Part shown: one piece after another, positions 1 to 6,708 of the stretch | Numbering within the stretch: position 1 is the first letter of the stretch | How the letters are laid out: every line of letters begins with the position of its first letter | DNA from: Gammaproteobacteria bacterium | GTDB lineage: Bacteria > Pseudomonadota > Gammaproteobacteria > Pseudomonadales > Azotimanducaceae_A | NCBI GenBank assembly: GCA_002714125.1 | Contig: PAWP01000053.1 | Coordinates: 1-12,476 of the forward strand | Length of the DNA stretch: 12,476 nt | Reading direction: 5' to 3' | Made by a program: the position numbers and the translations under genes | Notes under the pieces: generated by a model | What the model was told of the DNA's origin: nothing | Seen by the model: the letters and a program-made list of their open reading frames with translations, nothing else | Database searches by the model: none

Positions 1-830
1 GCTGGTTGGTAGTAGGCTCGGACCGCGTGCCCAAATAGGATGGGGTCGGAAACCTTCATCATGGTGGCTTTGAGGTGCAGGGAAAACAGCACGCCATGCG
101 CCTTGGCGTCTGCAATCTGTTCATCGATGAAGGCGCAAAGCGCGTTCTTGCTCATGAAGCTTGCATCGACGATTTCGCCTCCTTCGACAGGAATGCCCTC
201 AGCGAGCGTTGAGATGCCGTCGGGGCCCTCAAAGGCAATCGAAAGCGTGTCGGCGGCCGCCATAGTGGCGGACTGCTCGTTGCCATAGAAGTCGCCGCTA
301 GACATATGCGAGACGTGGGACTTTGAGTCTGGCGACCAGGCGCCCATTCGATGTGGATGCTTCTGGGCAAACTCCTTGACGGCAGCTGCAGCGCGTCGAT
401 CTGAATTCCCTTCACGCAGGACTGGATTTACTGCTGAGCCCTTGATCTTGTCGTAGCGCGATTTGTTCGCTGCCTCTTCATCGGTCTGCGGTTCTTCGAT
501 GTATTCGGGCAGGTCATAACCTTTGTCTTGCAGTTCCTTGATGCACTCGTGCATCTGCGGCGAAGAAGCCGAGATGTTCGGCAGCTTGATGATGTTGGCT
601 TCTTTGAATTGGGTGAGCTCGCCCAGCTCTGAGAGGTGGTCTGGGATTTGCTGGGCGGCGGTAAGCCGCTCGGGAAAGGCGGCGATGATGCGTCCTGCCA
701 ATGAGATGTCGCGCATCTCGACATCGACACCTGCGGTGTCGGTGAATGCCTTGATGATCGGCAGCAGGGAGTAAGTAGCGAGACGAGGTGCTTCGTCGGT
801 GTCGGTGTAGATTATTTTTGGACTTGTCAT
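1..830 (-). CDS. icd: NADP-dependent isocitrate dehydrogenase, monomeric type (partial, N-terminal part)
   Basis: The gene runs off the left edge. About 276 N-terminal residues of an enzyme that is usually about 740 aa are present. It converts isocitrate to 2-oxoglutarate and CO2 with NADP+ in the cytoplasmic TCA cycle. The protein starts [15 protein letters not shown] and contains [24 protein letters not shown] and [12 protein letters not shown], all typical of the monomeric family. The substrate-binding block [17 protein letters not shown] places Ser132, Asn135, Arg139 and Arg145 at the positions known for the Azotobacter-type enzyme. The later block [13 protein letters not shown] near residue 254 carries a conserved active-site Lys. 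ATG at 830-828 is chosen because the homology begins there; only a weak GAGG lies upstream. The gene is divergent from the luciferase-like gene across 272 bp in which I see no clear promoter. It is probably a housekeeping anchor, and it makes the co-substrate used by the PhyH enzymes downstream. Identity is near certain. Confidence 0.96.
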   Translation of the reverse strand, partial: MTSPKIIYTDTDEAPRLATYSLLPIIKAFTDTAGVDVEMRDISLAGRIIAAFPERLTAAQQIPDHLSELGELTQFKEANIIKLPNISASSPQMHECIKELQDKGYDLPEYIEEPQTDEEAANKSRYDKIKGSAVNPVLREGNSDRRAAAAVKEFAQKHPHRMGAWSPDSKSHVSHMSSGDFYGNEQSATMAAADTLSIAFEGPDGISTLAEGIPVEGGEIVDASFMSKNALCAFIDEQIADAKAHGVLFSLHLKATMMKVSDPILFGHAVRAYYQP

Positions 831-1102
831 GGGGCCTCGTGCTGAAGAGGGTTCCTTGCTCCAACCCAGCTGATCAATCTTTGGGGCGAAGTCTTGAACC
901 TAGTCGTCGGGGAAGGGGCCGAGTATACCTTTGATGCCCTCGATTTTGGGCTCACGGGCCATCTTGATTGCTGGGACGTGTCAACCTCCTGGGGCGTTGC
1001 GAAAATGTCATCCCATGGTTATGTTGACGCGGTGTGTGGGCGCTTTCGGGATTCTCCCGTTAAGTTTGCCTCTCATAAACCACCTAAAACTAAGGGACAG
1101 AC

Positions 1103-2011
1103 ATGTTCGGATCACAGCTCGTTAACGAGCAGGCAACGTGGGAAGAGATCAAGGCAGTGCTGGAGGTGATGGAGTCAGGGCGCTGGACCAGTGTCTGGGC
1201 CTACGATCACTTCATCCCGCCTTGGCACCGCACAGACGAGATCATGGAACATGAGTTGCTACCAACGCTTGAAGGCTGGTCTCTGTTAGCTTCCTGCGCA
1301 GCAGTTACCGAGAAGCTGAAGCTTGGAATTCTGGTGTCCGGTAACACCTATCGGAATCCGGCGCTTATGGCGAAGATGGCGGCGACAATTGACGTTGTCT
1401 CCCATGGCCGGGTCATTCTGGGGATTGGCGCGGGTTGGAATGTGCGTGAGCACGAGGCCTACGGCTGGGAGTTCCCGTCGCTGCGCGAACGTTCGGATCG
1501 GCTGGAAGAAGCCTGCGAGCTGATTCGCCTCCTGTTCCATTGTGAAGATCGCGTCGACTTCAGTGGCAACTACTACAACCTCAAGCAGGCCGCTTTTGCG
1601 CCTCGGCAGGGCGGGAAGAATCCAATTCCGATCATGGTGGGCGGGACGGGCGAGAAGCGCACGCTGAAAACGCTGGCGATGTATGGAGATATCATGAATG
1701 TTATTGCCAGCCCGGAACGAGTTCGCCATCTGAACGGCGTGCTCGAACGCCATTGCGAAAACGTTGGGCGCGATCCGGCCGAGATTAAGCGTACGCTTCA
1801 CGTGCCCATCCGAATCATTCGAGACGAGGAAAAAGCCAAGAAGGCTCGTGGTGAGAACGACTGGGCCATGATGGGCTCGCCGCAGTACGTAATCGATCGT
1901 ATCGCTGACTTCGTCGACTGCGGGATAACGGAGTTCACCCCCCAGATCCGCCCGCAGCTGCCCGAGGTCTACCAGGAGTTGGATGAGGAAGTGTTCTCAG
2001 CCTTTGACTGA
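1103..2011 (+). CDS. Luciferase-like (LLM class) F420- or FMN-dependent oxidoreductase
   Basis: A 302-aa single-domain TIM-barrel flavin/F420 enzyme of the bacterial luciferase superfamily. It fits the Rv1855c-like 'probable F420-dependent oxidoreductase' group in length and motifs. Visible hallmarks are the N-terminal strand FGSQLVNEQATWEE, the VWAYDHF motif (residues 31-37), LGILVSGNTYRNPALMAKMAATIDVVSHGR across residues 74-103, the GIGAGWNVREHEAYG segment (107-121) and the cofactor phosphate-binding IPIMVGGTGEKRTL region (175-188). The ATG at 1103 has a well-placed AAGGGA Shine-Dalgarno at 1092-1097, and homology starts at residue 2, so the start is firm. A rho-independent-type terminator follows the stop within 30 bp, so this is probably a monocistronic unit. 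Substrate and cofactor choice (F420 versus FMN) cannot be decided from the sequence. Family assignment is strong; the reaction is unknown. Confidence 0.92.
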   Translation: MFGSQLVNEQATWEEIKAVLEVMESGRWTSVWAYDHFIPPWHRTDEIMEHELLPTLEGWSLLASCAAVTEKLKLGILVSGNTYRNPALMAKMAATIDVVSHGRVILGIGAGWNVREHEAYGWEFPSLRERSDRLEEACELIRLLFHCEDRVDFSGNYYNLKQAAFAPRQGGKNPIPIMVGGTGEKRTLKTLAMYGDIMNVIASPERVRHLNGVLERHCENVGRDPAEIKRTLHVPIRIIRDEEKAKKARGENDWAMMGSPQYVIDRIADFVDCGITEFTPQIRPQLPEVYQELDEEVFSAFD

Positions 2012-2037
2012 TCTGCCTACCCGGCTCACGACAAAAG

Positions 2038-2060
2038 AAGGCCCCGCTCAGCAGGGCCTT
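2038..2060 (+). terminator. Rho-independent-type terminator after the luciferase-like gene
   Basis: A perfect 7-bp stem, AAGGCCC (2038-2044) and GGGCCTT (2054-2060), encloses a 9-nt loop and runs into TTTT (2059-2062). It lies 26 bp past the stop codon of the luciferase-like gene. The 5' side is preceded by AAAAG, so a transcript in the opposite direction would also end in a short U-rich run, and the element may work both ways. This is the clearest terminator in the window. Confidence 0.8.
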
Positions 2061-2196
2061 TTGAGTTTGGCCTGGGAGTGGGCCCTGGATTGTCGACATC
2101 AGGCAGCGCCGCGGCACGCACGTATCTCCATTGGTCCAATCGCGATGGGCGTCTGGGCCTGCGGGCGCCGGGACCTAGGCGACGTCTTCCTCGGCG

Positions 2197-2210
2197 GTGC
2201 TGTACAGCAC
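2197..2210. repeat. 14-bp perfect palindrome GTGCTGTACAGCAC, possible operator
   Basis: A perfect dyad with no spacer lies midway between the terminator of the luciferase-like gene and the candidate promoter of PhyH gene 1. Its position and symmetry fit a binding site for a dimeric regulator, but no regulator gene is present in the window and no second copy of the site was seen. It could also be a chance palindrome. Confidence 0.35.
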
Positions 2211-2292
2211 AGTCATCTGGGATTAAATGACGAGTAGATCCTTTACTGTTGACGCCTTCTTGGTCGATGAGCGGTAGTGGAAGTTAGTAAAG

Positions 2293-2321
2293 TTGACGCC
2301 AAATTTCGTGGGTCTTATCTA
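2293..2321 (+). promoter_or_regulatory. Candidate sigma70-type promoter for PhyH gene 1
   Basis: A TTGACG -35-like box (2293-2298, five of six matches) is separated by 17 bp from TATCTA (2316-2321), which matches only the TAT of a -10 box. It would give a leader of about 135 nt before the ATG at 2463. The -35 box lies in the second of two GTTGACGCC copies. The weak -10 makes this a tentative call. Confidence 0.3.
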
Positions 2322-2462
2322 AGGTATTGAAAGTATTGGGGAAACCCTCTCTGTGCATGGGTATTCTGGCGTTCGGTCTGTCAAGCTATCCGACACCTTA
2401 GCGCTCCAGTGGTCTAACGGTTAGGATCGGTAGTGTGATCTGTGTCTTTGGAGCCGACGTAA

Positions 2463-3359
2463 ATGGAACATGCTGAGATTTTGGCTCGGGAGCCCAGGGT
2501 CCTGACTGAGCCCCAGCGCCGGAAATACTTCGAAGCTGGCTACGTTGGCGTGCGAGGGCTGGTCACAGAGGAGTGGTTGAAGCGCTTAAATGACGTAACC
2601 GCGGATTACGTCGAGCTGAGCCGCGGCGCTGATCGCTCCGATCGCCGCTTCGACCTGGAACCGGATCACACTGCAGAGGCCCCGCGCATCCGCCGGCTCA
2701 ACTCGCCGGTCGACGTCGACGAGGTGTATTGGGAGTTCGCCAGCAAGGGGCCGTTTGTTGACATAGCCGTGGATCTGCTTGGCCCCAACGTCAAGTTCCA
2801 TCACTCCAAGCTCAACTTCAAATGGGGCAAGGGTGGGGAAGAGGTGAAGTGGCACCAGGACATCCAGTTCTGGCCCCATACCAACTACGACGTACTCACC
2901 ATTGGGGTCTATCTAGATGACGTTGTCGATGCGATGGCACCCATGGGCGTCATCCCCGGCAGCCATGATGGGCCTTTGTTTGATTTGTATAACGAGCAGG
3001 GTGCGTGGACCGGCAACATCCGGGAGGCGGATCTACCAGAAGTTGATGTGTCTGCAGCGGAGTATCTTGGCGGCCGGGCCGGTTCTGTGACCGTGCACAA
3101 TTGCCGGAGCATCCATGGCTCACCGCCCAACGACAGCAACCGCCCCAGGCCGTTGCTGCTGTGTGCCTACTCCTGCGCTGATGCGATTCCCATTACGAAT
3201 CTCACCGCAAACGGCAAGCATTCGGAGGAATTTGTTGCCGGTGTGCCCGCGCGCTGGGCGAGGTTTGATCCGCGCCCCGTGCTGATGCCCCCCGACTGGT
3301 CCAAGGCAGGCTCCTTCAAGTCCATTTTTGAACATCAGCAACGTGAGCAGGCGCGCTAG
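2463..3359 (+). CDS. Phytanoyl-CoA dioxygenase (PhyH) family 2-oxoglutarate/Fe(II) oxygenase 1
   Basis: A 298-aa cytoplasmic non-heme iron oxygenase. The family couples decarboxylation of 2-oxoglutarate to hydroxylation of a small substrate. The double-stranded beta-helix iron triad is visible: WHQD supplies His131 and Asp133, and SIHGS supplies His218. Arg229, eleven residues after the distal His, is the likely 2-oxoglutarate carboxylate ligand. MGVIPGSHDGPL (161-172) is the usual PhyH 'PGSH' strand, and the N-terminal TEPQRRKYFEAGYVGVRGL is the family's opening helix and strand. The ATG at 2463 is preceded by GGAG at 2450-2453, 9 nt away, and homology starts soon after. The gene is convergent with the MFS gene, 44 bp away, with no obvious terminator between them. 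The length is typical. The substrate is unknown; members range from fatty acyl-CoA to natural-product and phosphonate hydroxylases. Confidence 0.93.
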   Translation: MEHAEILAREPRVLTEPQRRKYFEAGYVGVRGLVTEEWLKRLNDVTADYVELSRGADRSDRRFDLEPDHTAEAPRIRRLNSPVDVDEVYWEFASKGPFVDIAVDLLGPNVKFHHSKLNFKWGKGGEEVKWHQDIQFWPHTNYDVLTIGVYLDDVVDAMAPMGVIPGSHDGPLFDLYNEQGAWTGNIREADLPEVDVSAAEYLGGRAGSVTVHNCRSIHGSPPNDSNRPRPLLLCAYSCADAIPITNLTANGKHSEEFVAGVPARWARFDPRPVLMPPDWSKAGSFKSIFEHQQREQAR

Positions 3360-3403
3360 CTGCTGGCCATCTACTCCGTGTTGGGTCTCTAGCTGCTTCC
3401 GGG

Positions 3404-4642
3404 TCAGTCGACGGACCGTTGTTTGCGACCTGCGTGCGTCTCCGGCGCACCGAACGTGAAGAGCACTGCCACACCTATGAGTAATCCGCTCGCCGTGAAT
3501 ACGGCTGCTTCAAGCCCCGCGGTGTCGGCCACCAGGCCGAGCGCAATAGGTCCTACCACGTAGCCGACGTCTGACAGCGTCCGATAAGTGCTCATGCCGG
3601 TTGCCGCGTGCGTCTGCGGAGCCACATCAGCAGCGTAGGCCGCCGGTGCTGCGCCGGCCATGGAGCTTGCGACGCCCCAGATAACACTGGCTAGGACGAA
3701 CCAGCCAAAGCTAGGGGCGAGGCCATACACGAAGAAGGCTAGGCCTGCCACGATGGTGGTTGGCACGATCACCGCCTTCCGGCCAAAGTAGTCGACCATC
3801 ATACCGCCTGGCCAGGTGAGCAATAGGCCGGCGAAGCTACCAATAGCCATCGACATACCTATCTGGGTTGCGCTGAGTTCCAGCCGGGTAGCGCCTATGA
3901 CTGGGATAATTGAAAACAATGCCCCGGTTCGCGCCACCGCGTTGATAAAGCTCACCGCCGCGGCCAATCGAAAGCCTACCGAGGCGAGTATGGTTCGCAG
4001 TTGCGAGAGCCAGGGTTCTGCGCTGCTGGCGCCGAATTCTTCCTCGGGTGCAACCGTTGCAGGGCGCGTCTCCCGCACGCCTAGCCAACCAATGATCGCA
4101 GCGCCGATGCTGGCGAGTCCGTAGATCAGGAAAGGCACGTCGAGCCCATAGCGCTCCGCAAGCCATCCGCCAGGAAAGGGGCCGATGCCCACGGAGAATA
4201 TGAAGACACCTTGGTAGATGGCCATGACCCGCCCGCGGCGTGCGACGGTGGTGATGTCGGCCAGGACAATCATGCCGGCGGTCAGCGTTAAGCCTGCGCC
4301 GGCCCCGGCAACAAAGCGGGCTGCGACGAGTTCGGGATAGCTTCCTGCCGACGCACACCACAGGTTTCCCGCTGCGGAAACAATGCCGCCGATTGCGAGT
4401 GCGCTGCGGCGTCCGAGCAGGTCGGCTATGCGTCCTGCAGGCATTGCGGTGATCAGTCGCGCTACGCCGTATACCGCGACGGTCGCGCCGATCGCTGCCT
4501 GGGTGACGTCAAAAGACTGGGCATACAACGGCAAAACGGGGATCACCGCACCGAATCCTAATTGGTTGATGCCTATGAGCAGACTCATCCAGGCAAGGAT
4601 GCTGCGTTCCTGAGGGTGCCGTGCGACTTCAGGTGAGTTCAT
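3404..4642 (-). CDS. Major facilitator superfamily (MFS) transporter, 12 TM
   Basis: A 412-aa inner-membrane permease or drug:proton antiporter type protein. Hydrophobic segments fit 12 helices in two halves joined by a charged loop near residues 190-215 (VRETRPATVAPEEEFG). MFS motif A is present in both halves: GRIADLLGRR (70-79) and GMMVDYFGRK (280-289). A motif-C-like GIGPFPGGWLAERYG (153-167) in TM5 points to the antiporter (efflux) branch. I start at ATG 4642 because a GAGG Shine-Dalgarno lies 7 nt upstream. An in-frame TTG at 4660 would add six residues (leading MRRGLG) but has no good ribosome site. The gene faces PhyH gene 1 tail to tail and is divergent from the Nramp-like gene across 245 bp. 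The substrate cannot be inferred; it may export or import a compound handled by the neighbouring oxygenases. Confidence 0.93.
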   Translation of the reverse strand: MNSPEVARHPQERSILAWMSLLIGINQLGFGAVIPVLPLYAQSFDVTQAAIGATVAVYGVARLITAMPAGRIADLLGRRSALAIGGIVSAAGNLWCASAGSYPELVAARFVAGAGAGLTLTAGMIVLADITTVARRGRVMAIYQGVFIFSVGIGPFPGGWLAERYGLDVPFLIYGLASIGAAIIGWLGVRETRPATVAPEEEFGASSAEPWLSQLRTILASVGFRLAAAVSFINAVARTGALFSIIPVIGATRLELSATQIGMSMAIGSFAGLLLTWPGGMMVDYFGRKAVIVPTTIVAGLAFFVYGLAPSFGWFVLASVIWGVASSMAGAAPAAYAADVAPQTHAATGMSTYRTLSDVGYVVGPIALGLVADTAGLEAAVFTASGLLIGVAVLFTFGAPETHAGRKQRSVD

Positions 4643-4787
4643 GCCGAGGCCTCGACGCAAAGTTTGCCGCGCCTGGCAATACCTTCAGGTGCGCGCTGAA
4701 GCAGGCCGCGTTGATTGGGCAGGTTCTTGCTCATCGCGGTAAGCAGTGTAACCGCATGCCTAGCCCGATTCCGGGACGGCGAGTAAC

Positions 4788-4816
4788 GTGACCGATGCGC
4801 GTACCCCAGATATGCT
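4788..4816 (+). promoter_or_regulatory. Weak candidate promoter for the Nramp-like gene
   Basis: GTGACC (4788-4793, four of six to TTGACA) and TATGCT (4811-4816, four of six to TATAAT) are spaced by 17 bp. They lie in the 245-bp divergent intergenic region, about 65 nt before the Nramp-like start. No other pair in this region looks better. Tentative. Confidence 0.25.
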
Positions 4817-4870
4817 TGGCGCTTCGATGTTCTGCAGACTGCCGGGTTGGCTAACTGCGACAGGACCGCT

Positions 4871-4891
4871 ATGAGAAGAACAACAACGTGA
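4871..4891 (+). promoter_or_regulatory. Six-codon leader ORF overlapping the Nramp-like GTG start
   Basis: ATG AGA AGA ACA ACA ACG TGA encodes MRRTTT. It has its own AGGA Shine-Dalgarno (4862-4865), 5 nt before the ATG. Its TGA stop overlaps the GTG start of the transporter gene (GTGA at 4888-4891). This is the geometry of translational coupling. The ribosome site in front of the leader ATG is better than the purine stretch (GAGAAGAA) in front of the GTG, so re-initiation is plausible. It may also be coincidence. Confidence 0.35.
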
Positions 4892-6306
4892 CAGACGCCA
4901 CACCAGGGACTTACGCGCCGGAGAATCCCGAAGACGACATTGGTCGAGCCAATGATGAGTACACCCAGCCGGAGGGCGCGCAGGAGGATGCGCCCTCAAC
5001 GTTTGCAGAGACGGTCAAGTATCTCGGTCCAAGTGTAATTATCTCGGCAACCATTGTTGGTTCAGGGGAGATCATTCTTACTGCCAGCCTGGGAGCTGCC
5101 GTGTGTTACGTCATGCTGTGGTGGGTGCTGTTTTCCTGCTGGAGCAAATCCATTCTGCAGGCAGAACTTGCCCGCTACATTGTGCTTAGCGGTGATACAT
5201 ATCTGCGCGCCATCAACCGTGTGCCGGGACGGATTCCCGGTCCACGCAATGACTTCGCCTGGCCGATCGGATTGGGGTTGATTGGCTTTGTTACAGGCCT
5301 CACCGGGCTGGGCGGGCTCATTGGTGGCGCTGGACAAGCTGTCACATTAGTTTTTCCGGAACTCAACACCATTTACGTTGTGGGCTTCCTCGCGCTCGTT
5401 GCCGCTTGTGTATTGGCGAGCGGCAGCTACCGGCGGCTTGAAAATGTCATGCTGGTGTTTGTCCTGACGTTCACCGTGCTGACCATCACTGGCGCGATTC
5501 TGATGCAGGATACGCAGTACGCCACACGCCCGGCTGACATTCTCTCTGGTTTTACTTTTGAGTTCTCGACGGCGTTTGCGGTGCTCGCGCTCGCGGCCTA
5601 CGGCTACACCGGTGTTAACTCTGGTGAGATCTCGGGTTACTCCTATTGGTGTATCGAGAAGGGCTATCCAGCACGTATCGGGCGGTTTGATGGCTCGGAT
5701 GGCTGGTACCGGCGCGCTGAAGGTTGGTTGAAGGTGCTGCGTACCGACGTTTGGATCACGCTTGCGCTGCTCACCTGCGCGACGATTCCGTTTTACTTCC
5801 TTGGCGCCGGCGTTCTGCACGCCATGGGCCAGACGCCTACCGGCACGGACACCATCCCGGCGCTGAGCCACATGTTTACCGAGACGCTTGGCAGCTGGTC
5901 TTTGTGGCTCTTTGCTATAGGTGCCTTTTGCATTCTTTACTCGAGCACTGTGGCAGGCGTTGCCGCCGGAGCCCGGTACATTCCGGACTACCTGATCGAA
6001 TTGGGCTTCCTCTCCCGCGAGAATGTTGCAGCGCGACATAAGATAATTCGATGGTATGGGATGATCGTGCCGTTCATTGGGCTGGGCATGTACGCAGGGT
6101 TTCAGCGACCAGCCATGATGGTGACTATAGCGGCGAGTTATGCGGCGATGATGCTGCCTATGCAAAGTGGTATCACGCTATATCTGCAAAAGAGGAGATT
6201 GCCGGAGGCTGTCCGGCCGGGCTCGCTGGCAGTGAATTTCCTGCGCCTGATCTTTGTCGTGCAACTCATTCTTGCCGGCTGTGTCATCTATTTCACCGTG
6301 CTCTGA
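4888..6306 (+). CDS. Non-canonical Nramp-family (LeuT-fold) transporter
   Basis: A 472-aa integral membrane protein with a roughly 45-residue acidic, Pro-rich cytoplasmic N-terminus and then about 11 hydrophobic helices. The overall pattern is Nramp-like: YLGPSVIISATIVGSGEIILTASLG in TM1 (residues 45-69), a D/R-rich loop before TM7 (residues 265-287) and the SSTVAGVAAGARYIPDY segment. Canonical Nramp metal transporters carry DPGN in TM1 and MPH in TM6. Here the equivalent sites read GSGE (58-61) and NSGE (244-247), so the usual Mn/Fe ligands are absent and the substrate may differ. The GTG start at 4888 is the only reasonable in-frame start before TM1; it follows a purine-rich stretch and overlaps a six-codon leader ORF. 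The ferredoxin gene follows 117 bp later on the same strand. It is commonly annotated as a 'divalent metal transporter', but that specificity is not supported by these residues. Confidence 0.85.
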   Translation: MTDATPGTYAPENPEDDIGRANDEYTQPEGAQEDAPSTFAETVKYLGPSVIISATIVGSGEIILTASLGAAVCYVMLWWVLFSCWSKSILQAELARYIVLSGDTYLRAINRVPGRIPGPRNDFAWPIGLGLIGFVTGLTGLGGLIGGAGQAVTLVFPELNTIYVVGFLALVAACVLASGSYRRLENVMLVFVLTFTVLTITGAILMQDTQYATRPADILSGFTFEFSTAFAVLALAAYGYTGVNSGEISGYSYWCIEKGYPARIGRFDGSDGWYRRAEGWLKVLRTDVWITLALLTCATIPFYFLGAGVLHAMGQTPTGTDTIPALSHMFTETLGSWSLWLFAIGAFCILYSSTVAGVAAGARYIPDYLIELGFLSRENVAARHKIIRWYGMIVPFIGLGMYAGFQRPAMMVTIAASYAAMMLPMQSGITLYLQKRRLPEAVRPGSLAVNFLRLIFVVQLILAGCVIYFTVL

Positions 6307-6423
6307 CGTTGAACAGACCAGTTGCTGCAGGAACCTCGACAATCAACAGTTGCTTCTCACACCCGGAGCTGACCCTTCGTTGGTTGGTAGGATGAACCCA
6401 AGTCCGGGTTAGGGCGAATTTGG

Positions 6424-6699
6424 TTGACATCTAAACCGTTCACTGTTCATTTGAAGCATTCAGGTATCTCGCTGGAGGTTGGCGCAAATGAGTCGGTCCT
6501 GACTGCAATGGCGCGAGCAGGGGTATATCACCCTTATGCCTGCGCTTCGGGTATCTGCGGCGCCTGCGAGGCAACGGTGCTGAGTGGTGAACCCGACCAC
6601 CGTGATTACGTACTCACCGATGCGCAACGTAGCGAGGGACATTGTATGGTCGTTTGTGTCTCGCGAGCGAGCAGTGTGGAACTAGAGCTAGATTTGTAA
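6424..6699 (+). CDS. Stand-alone plant-type [2Fe-2S] ferredoxin (phthalate-dioxygenase-reductase C-domain type)
   Basis: A 91-aa soluble electron carrier. Cys40, Cys45, Cys48 and Cys78 give the CX4CX2C...C pattern of plant-type [2Fe-2S] clusters, in YACASGICGACEATVLSGEP and EGHCMVVCVSRA. The C-terminal half (HRDYVLTDAQR ... VVCVSRA) closely recalls the C-terminal ferredoxin domain of phthalate dioxygenase reductase and vanillate demethylase reductase, rather than a Fdx/Adx-type ferredoxin. The start is TTG at 6424, with AGGG 9 nt upstream; no in-frame ATG or GTG would keep the first beta strand. It follows the Nramp-like gene on the same strand (117-bp gap) and meets the M55 gene tail to tail with only 9 bp between stop codons. 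No partner reductase or Rieske oxygenase is visible nearby, so its electron donor and acceptor are unknown. Confidence 0.9.
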   Translation: MTSKPFTVHLKHSGISLEVGANESVLTAMARAGVYHPYACASGICGACEATVLSGEPDHRDYVLTDAQRSEGHCMVVCVSRASSVELELDL

Positions 6700-6708
6700 G
6701 CTGCAGCA

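Larger units (their letters stand above)
2012..2462. other. 451-bp intergenic region between the luciferase-like gene and PhyH gene 1
   Basis: No convincing protein-coding frame is visible here. The region holds the terminator of the upstream gene (2038-2060), a 14-bp perfect palindrome (2197-2210), two copies of GTTGACGCC 44 bp apart (2248-2256 and 2292-2300), a candidate sigma70-type promoter built on the second copy (2293-2321), and a short tRNA-Glu D-arm-like stretch (2409-2427). The part from about 2220 to 2400 is more AT-rich than the flanking genes, as expected for a promoter region. It is the longest gene-free stretch in the window. Confidence 0.7.

Noticed and set aside
901..963. A 20-codon minus-strand ORF (begins MAREPKIEG) in the gap between the isocitrate dehydrogenase and luciferase-like genes, with AGGAGG further upstream.
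   Set aside because: The AGGAGG is more than 20 nt from the ATG, no known small protein is recognised, and there is no further support.
979..984. A perfect TTGACA on the minus strand as a -35 box for the isocitrate dehydrogenase gene.
   Set aside because: No acceptable -10 lies 16-19 bp downstream; TATACT at 922-927 is too far away to pair with it.
2401..2476. A complete tRNA gene before PhyH gene 1.
   Set aside because: Only the D-arm region looks like tRNA-Glu. The acceptor ends do not pair, there is no anticodon stem and no GGTTCGA-type T loop.
5347..6165. A 272-codon minus-strand ORF inside the Nramp-like gene.
   Set aside because: It is rich in His, Arg and Gln, typical of antisense translation, and the plus strand carries a clear membrane protein with family motifs.
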